NCBI RefSeq assembly: GCF_000227135.1
Contig: NC_018250.1
Span: 162,501-226,500 of the forward strand
Direction of reading: 5' to 3'
From: Leishmania donovani
Lineage: Eukaryota; Euglenozoa; Kinetoplastea; Trypanosomatida; Trypanosomatidae
Length of the DNA: 64,000 bases
Under the pieces are notes generated by a model. That model was not told the origin of the DNA. It made no database searches and saw only the letters and a program-made list of their open reading frames with translations. The position numbers and the translations under genes were made by a program. Of this stretch, positions 58,715 to 64,000 are shown in pieces; position 1 is the first letter of the stretch; every line of letters begins with the position of its first letter.

Positions 58715-59296
58715 CTGCATCAGCTCTGTTGCCCTTGTGTGGCAATATGAGAAATGTGGTCATGCTGCGTTGCTTGACAGTGTTTTACAGCAGGCAGAGT
58801 GGTGCTTTCTGGGCACTCCTCACCCCTCGTTGAAAATATTCGGCGCTGTACACGCGCACATCGGCACTGAAGGTATCGTATATGTTTGTTTCTCACGTGT
58901 CTCTCGAGTGAATTTCACGAAAAACGCTCATGAAAAGCGTATACGAGCCTGCTGCTCTTTACTTCTTCGGTACTTTGGTTTAGCACCTACTGAACTACCC
59001 CTTATGAATCTTTCCTTGTCTCATTGCTTTCTCTCTCAGCTGTTATTCCCATCACGTGTATTGTAGAACCTCAGTGCTACAGAAAAAAAAAAGACATGAA
59101 AAGGAAAAGAGCTGTACCAGTATTTCCCTGAGTAGGATCGTCGTGCGCAATGCTCTCTGCAGTCACTGATTCACGAATCCGACTTTACCCAACCCTGCCA
59201 CGTGCACTGAGTAGAATGGAGACAATTATTATTTTGGTGCTTTAGGGGATGCTAAACTCGCAGTTCAGCCACAATTTCTTCTACGTTGCTTTGCTC

Positions 59297-59314
59297 TTTT
59301 TTTTTTTTTTGCAG
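59297..59314 (+). promoter_or_regulatory. Candidate spliced-leader acceptor (poly-T + GCAG)
   Basis: A T-rich run leading directly into GCAG (AG at 59313-59314), the strongest polypyrimidine-AG arrangement in this spacer, 26 bases before the ATG at 59340. Confidence 0.45.
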
Positions 59315-59339
59315 CCTTCCTTTCGTTTCGACAGCTTCA

Positions 59340-59573
59340 ATGATGACCTCGCGCACACGTTTGGGTACTTCCTCCGGTACTCCAGTACGTTGTCTAACTG
59401 CGCACACACTTGGTGCGCCAGCACTTCCTCAGATCAAAAGTGACGCTGTGATCTTCTACTTTCACGAAGCATACGGTGTTCCAAAAGTTATTGGAGCCGC
59501 TGACAACGGACAAAGCGAGGCACGCAACATCCACTCGGAGCACGTAGAACTCCTTGCAAGAGGGAGCAGATGA
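59340..59573 (+). CDS. Candidate small protein, 77 residues (doubtful)
   Basis: Opens with two consecutive ATGs (59340, 59343) 26 bases after a strong poly-T/GCAG acceptor, giving MMTSRTRLGTSSGTPVRCLT and ending VELLARGSR at a TGA. The second half (SDAVIFYFHEAYGVPKVIGA onward) has normal amino-acid composition, not the biased kind typical of spurious frames. Against it, third-position GC is lower than in accepted genes and no family is recognised. It could be a genuine small gene, the tail of a decayed gene, or chance. Confidence 0.35.
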   Translation: MMTSRTRLGTSSGTPVRCLTAHTLGAPALPQIKSDAVIFYFHEAYGVPKVIGAADNGQSEARNIHSEHVELLARGSR

Positions 59574-59821
59574 CGTCGCTGCAAAAGCGTCTTGCATTTT
59601 CCTCTTAGGGTCTGAGCTGATTTGCCTTTTACCTGCTTCGAACGAAACGAAAAATCAAACAGCATGGTAATCTCGACTCTCTCGCTCATCTTTCTTGAAA
59701 ATAGAGGCATGACTGCCAGTAGCAGCTTCTTTCTCAATGCGCGGCTAGTGGTGGATAGCACTCATCCCGGTCTTACCTACAGTAGCTACATAGATGTCGT
59801 GCTGCATGGGTCCTCCGTTCC

Positions 59822-59878
59822 TTCATCTCTTTCTCTCCCTCTACCCTTGTGCATATTTCTTGTTCTTGTGTGTGCAAG
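59822..59878 (+). promoter_or_regulatory. Candidate spliced-leader acceptor for the 344-residue protein gene
   Basis: C/T tract TTCATCTCTTTCTCTCCCTC and following, with the first AG at 59877-59878 (TGTGCAAGG), 128 bases before the ATG at 60006. This argues against any of the in-frame ATGs upstream. Confidence 0.42.
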
Positions 59879-60005
59879 GCAGCGTCCGTGCGCACTAAGG
59901 GCGCACTCTCGGTCCCTGTGCATTGCCTCTGTCAAGGCATCCGCTTTTTGCTGTTGGCGTACCATCCACACAATCGACCTCCTTCCTTTGCGGTGTGGAA
60001 GTGTG

Positions 60006-61040
60006 ATGAGCGCGCCCACGGCATCTGCGATGCGGCTGGTGATGGACTCGGCTGCATCAGACAATGGCAACAATAGCAGCGTTATGCAAACACCTGTCCC
60101 ACCCACTGGCACGACACTGTTTCTTCGCGAGGAAGGCAGCCGCACCTTTGTCCCTGTGTATCATCAATCGAGCGTGACGCTCCGCGATTTGGCCGAGGAG
60201 TTCAACATCAGCAGCGTTCTCGAGTGCGACGCGCACGGAAACGTTCAGCCGCGCGCAGTAGCTTTTGACTCTCCATCGGACGTCTTGCACAGTGGGCGGC
60301 ACTACATCGCTCGGCGAGATGCGCGGGCCGAGGCCGGCAACAGCTACGTCACCTTCCGCGGCAAGATTCTCGTGAAGGAGTACGAACTAGAGCATCCGAC
60401 CCCGCCTGCAAGCCGGAACATAGAGACACCGACGATAGCAGGTGATGGTGTAGAGAGCGCCTCCCTCGCACACAAGATCTATTCTGCCCCAGCTGCAACT
60501 CCCTTCCCCGACAAGCCCAGTGTGCGGCAGGGCTACAACGAAGAGTACAGATCGAGCATCTCGCGAGCTCTAGCGCTATCGTCGGAGCGTAAGCGTCCGA
60601 GAGAAGACGCTAGCAGGACAAGTGCAGAGGGCTCTGCAGCGAGCGAAGGGTGTCAGCAACGCTCCCAGGCACAGCGGACGGAAGAGCCACAGCTTTCCTC
60701 GGCTACTCTACCCGGCAGTGAGAGTGTTTTGCAGGACTGCACGAACGGCGCATGTGCGCCTCTAACGCTGCCAGGGAAATCGAGCAACGTGCAGAGCAGC
60801 TCTGAAACTGCAATGGAAGATATATCAATTGATGAGCCAGCTCAACGTTCGCTGCGGTTTATTCCGTTCTCAGAGACAGCTTCCGATGGTAGTGAGACAT
60901 ATGTCACGCTTGAGGATCTGCAGAGGCTGTGCCAAGAAGCCGCCACTCAAGAAGAGGAGTTCCAGAAGAGGCACAACGCCGCCACAGACATCTTAGAGAG
61001 CGCTCGGCGCGTCCTCTTCACGACTGGTGAGGTGGACTAA
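60006..61040 (+). CDS. Uncharacterised protein, 344 residues
   Basis: The frame is open from well upstream, but a polypyrimidine-AG signal at 59822-59878 and the low-complexity character before it support the ATG at 60006 (MSAPTASAMRLVMDSAASDN). The N-terminal 130 residues look like a small globular domain: TTLFLREEGSRTFVPVYHQS, RDLAEEFNISSVLEC and NSYVTFRGKILVKEYELEHP. The middle (about 135-265) is Ser/Thr/Glu-rich and probably disordered, with a basic SSERKRPREDASR patch that could be a nuclear localisation signal. The end (about 295-344) is a charged helix (LEDLQRLCQEAATQEEEFQK). No enzyme motif. Not recognised; a nuclear role is only inference. Confidence 0.75.
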   Translation: MSAPTASAMRLVMDSAASDNGNNSSVMQTPVPPTGTTLFLREEGSRTFVPVYHQSSVTLRDLAEEFNISSVLECDAHGNVQPRAVAFDSPSDVLHSGRHYIARRDARAEAGNSYVTFRGKILVKEYELEHPTPPASRNIETPTIAGDGVESASLAHKIYSAPAATPFPDKPSVRQGYNEEYRSSISRALALSSERKRPREDASRTSAEGSAASEGCQQRSQAQRTEEPQLSSATLPGSESVLQDCTNGACAPLTLPGKSSNVQSSSETAMEDISIDEPAQRSLRFIPFSETASDGSETYVTLEDLQRLCQEAATQEEEFQKRHNAATDILESARRVLFTTGEVD

Positions 61041-61802
61041 AAGGCTGTACGCATGTGTGCCTTCCTTCGAGATAGCGCTGAGGTCCTTTTTCTCTTGTTC
61101 TACCCCTGGTAGGAGACGGCGGCGCGTGCTTCTTATGAGACAGGGCATATGTAGTTTTGGCTGCGGGTGATAGTTGTCGGTGGTGAAGCAGCACCTCCGG
61201 GGCGATTGTGATCGATGCATTCCCATGGGTGGTCGTGCACAAATAGACTGTTTTTCTCTTCTTTTCCGCGGCTTCTCCTAGAGTGTGCCTCTACGTGCCG
61301 CAATCTTGTCGTGGTTTCTTTTACCTTTGCCCTAGTGGTACTCTTCTTCTTCATGCTAGATACAACGACAACAACACAGCAGAGATAAAGGAAGTCGCCA
61401 CACAACTTTTTTGTTGTTGCTGTTAGGATACGACGAAGGGCCACCAAGATTCAGATACGGTGCGTTGAGCGACTGCGTGTGGAGGGGAGTGGTGGTGGTG
61501 AGCTCGCAGCGTTCCGCTTATGCTCCCTGTTCGACGGTGCTTCGAATGCCGCGATAACACAGGAAACTCCAGCTCCCATGACGTAGCCTCTCCTCTCTTT
61601 CTTTCCCTGTTGATCACTGAGTTCTGCAAGCAACAGGGGGCTTCGCCCTTGCACACGGCAGCTACCCATTATTCAGGGGGCTCGCGCCACTCTTGTAGCA
61701 TTTTTGTCTTCCTCGACAGCGGAGTGTTGGCCGACGTGCGTTGTAGCGTGTGCACGTAGGGGTGGCACAAATAGCACCCGAATGCGCGTCTAACGTGCTC
61801 AA
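61041..61802. other. Intergenic spacer
   Basis: Mixed composition without strong repeats. C/T-rich portions at about 61248-61275 and 61585-61612 are possible acceptors for the next gene. Small open frames lack gene-like composition. Confidence 0.65.
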
Positions 61803-63641
61803 ATGAATCTCCTCCATAGCATTGTGAAAGTGACCTTCGGCCCGGTCACCGCCGCGGAGGAGGACCCGGCCAGATCACCTTTCGCGCCGTCAGAGAAGAT
61901 GAAGGTTGTGTCGCGCCAACTCCTAACTTTCCGCCTCACTGTCACGTACGACAACATGGCAAAGGATGCGTCGAAGGAGCAGGCGACAAAAAGATTTCTC
62001 TCCATGGTTGGTATCCACTCGCTAGAGGCAGCCTGGTCGCACCTGTTCGGCGCCGTGCAGGTGGTGCCGTTCCTCCTTTACAAGACCGATTCATCGACGA
62101 GGTTAGAAAGCGAAAAGGCGTCTTCTCCGGAGCAGGCGAGCTCGCCGCCAATGCCGTCGTCGGCCTCGGAGGAGTGGACAAGGTGTACCGGCAGCGTGTT
62201 TGTCTGCGGGACACCACGCTTTTGGTCTAGTCACCGCTACAGGTGGTCTTCGAGCGACGCGGCAGCGAAGAAGAGCGGCTCAACGCCGTTGCACGGATCG
62301 ACCATGACGGAGTTGTCCATGCCCGCTTCCTTGTTCCTCTCGACGGCGTTGCACTCGCTGCCAATGACCACGGTGACTGCATCGCCATCACTTGCGAACA
62401 ACAGCCGCAGCGCGAGTGGGGGCCACGGTGATGCGTACTGGCGCTCCAGCGCTGGCGTCCGCTGCGAGGTGATTGGGAGTGTGTCGACAGTGGCGGCGGA
62501 CGAGGGGTCGCCGCGGCGGCTGCCGGCGGAGGCGAGCACCGCTGGCGAAGGCGTGGCGGTCGGCTTCACTGGCGGTGCTCTCCCGCACTTTTTGGAAAGC
62601 AGGTACACAATTGAGCTAGCGCTTCCCGACTTTGAGGTGGCGTCCCTGCATGGGGTGGACACCGCGCTGGCGATGGTGGTGCTGCTGCCGTTGTGTGCGG
62701 CTGATGGCGGTGGTGCAGCCACGGCGTCCGCGGAGGCTGGTGACCAGCCGTTCATTTTGAGGTCGGTGCTGGCGCGTAGTGTGGGCCAGACGCAGGTGGA
62801 GGCGGCGGCGGCATCGGCGCTGGTGCTAGGGAGTGGTGTGATACCGGTGCAGTTAATGGAGCCGTTTCTGTGTGTCTCCTCAACGTCGCCACTGAGCAAC
62901 GACCGCCTTGTGCTGAATTTGTCCCTGACAAACGTGACTTCCAGCGTGGCGCAGCTGTACAGTACCTCCTTCGACCTGCACTCGTCGTGCGTGCTGCTTG
63001 ATGCCGCTATGACGGGCTGTGACTTTGCTGGTGAAGAGCACGGTGAGCCTCACATCACGGCGAGCTCGCTATGGGGTGAGATGCGGCCGGGTGCGAATCT
63101 GTCGAGCATGCGCACCATCGACCTTCTCACAAAGCTTGTGACGATAACGCCGGTTGTGGTGGGCGAGGAGCGGCCGCCGGTGGAGCTTTACCCTGGCGAG
63201 ACGTACACCTTCGAGTTTGTGATCGAGGTGCTGCCACAGCTGTGCTACCTGTTGAATTCGCAGTCGCTCGAGTACCTGTACGAGCGCCACTATGCGATGC
63301 CGCACGGCGTTGTGGGTGGGCGTGGCAGTGACGGTTCACCGAGCCGCAAAAGAGACGAGGGCTGGCCTCGTGGAGGTGGTGGCGGCAGCAGCAGCGCGGC
63401 AGCCACGTTCGGCCACGGGCCTGTCGTCACGGACTGCTACGATCAGACGGTCTCTGCTGCGGAGCTGCGTCGCATTTTATCGCACTCGTACGTGTCGCAC
63501 CTGTTTGTGTACTACAACCTCGCTGCTGGCGACGCGGCTGGCAACAGCAGTTCGACCAGGCTGTCGCCGCGCGTGTCCGGCTTGGCACACAGCTCTGGAC
63601 TATGCCTGCGCTACCCGGCACGGTGGTCTTTTGCTGCCTGA
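61803..63641 (+). CDS. Uncharacterised beta-rich protein, 612 residues
   Basis: ATG at 61803 (AAATGAATCTCC) gives MNLLHSIVKVTFGPVTAAEE. Alternating hydrophobic strands dominate, e.g. SRQLLTFRLTVTYDN, RLVLNLSLTNVTSSVAQLYS, and PVELYPGETYTFEFVIEVLP followed by QLCYLL. The pattern of paired strands with a PGExYxFxF segment recalls immunoglobulin-like or trafficking-complex beta domains, such as those of TRAPP-type subunits, but I cannot establish homology. Ser/Ala/Gly-rich inserts occur at about 105-125, 140-155, 300-320 and 505-535. No membrane span or signal peptide. The high GC at third positions and even composition support a real gene that ends within the window (TGA at 63639-63641). Confidence 0.78.
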   Translation: MNLLHSIVKVTFGPVTAAEEDPARSPFAPSEKMKVVSRQLLTFRLTVTYDNMAKDASKEQATKRFLSMVGIHSLEAAWSHLFGAVQVVPFLLYKTDSSTRLESEKASSPEQASSPPMPSSASEEWTRCTGSVFVCGTPRFWSSHRYRWSSSDAAAKKSGSTPLHGSTMTELSMPASLFLSTALHSLPMTTVTASPSLANNSRSASGGHGDAYWRSSAGVRCEVIGSVSTVAADEGSPRRLPAEASTAGEGVAVGFTGGALPHFLESRYTIELALPDFEVASLHGVDTALAMVVLLPLCAADGGGAATASAEAGDQPFILRSVLARSVGQTQVEAAAASALVLGSGVIPVQLMEPFLCVSSTSPLSNDRLVLNLSLTNVTSSVAQLYSTSFDLHSSCVLLDAAMTGCDFAGEEHGEPHITASSLWGEMRPGANLSSMRTIDLLTKLVTITPVVVGEERPPVELYPGETYTFEFVIEVLPQLCYLLNSQSLEYLYERHYAMPHGVVGGRGSDGSPSRKRDEGWPRGGGGGSSSAAATFGHGPVVTDCYDQTVSAAELRRILSHSYVSHLFVYYNLAAGDAAGNSSSTRLSPRVSGLAHSSGLCLRYPARWSFAA

Positions 63642-64000
63642 GGGTGAGCGATCAAGAGACATGCGACTAGTTGAAAGGAACTGCTTCTTCAACCGTGCGA
63701 CGAGGGGAGAGAGCGTGTGCAGCAGACACGTACATGTGTCTGTGCTTCTTACACTATGCACATGCTTGCATGGCGAAGGGCGCTGGAGCTCTTGCGCTCT
63801 CCTTCCTCCCCCTCCCCCCATTAGCGAATGGAAAAGGTAGGAAAAGGGGCGACAGATCACGTGTGAGAGCGTCTCGTGGAGGGGACTCCGCAACATGCAA
63901 ATGGGGGATATGGTGGCGTGTCTCGGGCGATGGTGAGCGTGTCCTGCTGCTGCTGTTGCTCTCTCTCTACTACTCGGTAGTTGGCAGTCGAAGGTAGACT
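63642..64000. other. 3' flank to window edge
   Basis: Non-coding 3' flank with a short C run (63810-63819) and CTG/CT repeats (63950-63970). No gene or repeat of note. Confidence 0.75.

Larger units (their letters stand above)
58715..60005. other. Intergenic spacer, relatively AT-rich, with one small candidate gene
   Basis: Less C/T-biased and more AT-rich than other spacers. Contains an A11 run (59083-59093), a T16 run ending in GCAG (59297-59314) followed by a candidate 77-codon gene (59340-59573), and a C/T tract at 59822-59878 that is the probable acceptor region of the next gene. Confidence 0.6.

Noticed and set aside
59622..60005. N-terminal extension of the 344-residue protein
   Set aside because: It contains in-frame ATGs but overlaps a strong polypyrimidine-AG acceptor and is hydrophobic low complexity.

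Overview
This window reads as nuclear DNA of a trypanosomatid, most likely Leishmania. All 21 protein-coding genes I accept (plus one doubtful small ORF) lie on the + strand. They are intronless and GC-rich at third codon positions. They are separated by long C/T-rich spacers with GT/CA microsatellites and polypyrimidine-AG signals of the kind used for spliced-leader trans-splicing. The spacers carry a roughly 490-bp dispersed repeat in both orientations that fits the Leishmania SIDER2 retroposon family. The whole window is consistent with one stretch of a polycistronic transcription unit. From memory, this gene combination recalls Leishmania chromosome 23, but I could not check that. Five runs of N (four of 99 bases, one of 271) show a draft scaffold.

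Layout, left to right. 0-10.7 kb: the 3' part of an aldose 1-epimerase, a SIDER2 copy, a predicted glycosyltransferase-like protein, and a large FtsX-type membrane permease. 10.7-15.2 kb: a long spacer with a decayed SIDER2, a gap, and an antisense fragment that looks like the end of a dead ingi/L1Tc-type retrotransposon (DIRE). 15.2-24.4 kb: a doubly acylated CHAP amidase related to the amidase half of trypanothione/glutathionylspermidine synthetases, then three uncharacterised proteins, one a 1417-residue coiled coil. 25.9-35.1 kb: the AMP-activated kinase beta subunit, a multi-pass membrane protein, a 98-residue protein, a SET-domain methyltransferase, a second DIRE-like antisense remnant with a C2H2 finger, and an FtsJ/MRM2-type rRNA methyltransferase.

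36.8-40.0 kb: one acetyl-CoA synthetase gene whose two ends are each present twice around gaps. I read this as unmerged contig ends, not a fusion or tandem array. 40-52.3 kb: an antisense SIDER2, an EF-hand protein, an XRN-family 5'-3' exoribonuclease, a 3-kb spacer with a decayed coding remnant, and an 882-residue C2-like/coiled-coil protein. 52.3-64 kb: two tandem Gfo/Idh/MocA oxidoreductases, the first enclosed by two nearly identical SIDER2 copies in inverted orientation, then two uncharacterised proteins.

As usual in trypanosomatids, neighbours are not a metabolic operon. Sugar mutarotation, acetate activation, energy sensing, RNA methylation, RNA decay and thiol-amide hydrolysis simply share a transcript. 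Gene-specific control probably acts through the untranslated regions, where the SIDER2 copies sit. I found no tRNA, rRNA, CRISPR, telomeric repeat or viral gene. The most interesting points are the inverted SIDER2 pair, the lipid-anchored amidase with an altered acidic residue, the AMPK beta subunit with eroded glycogen-contact residues, the lone eukaryotic FtsX-type permease, and the two DIRE remnants.
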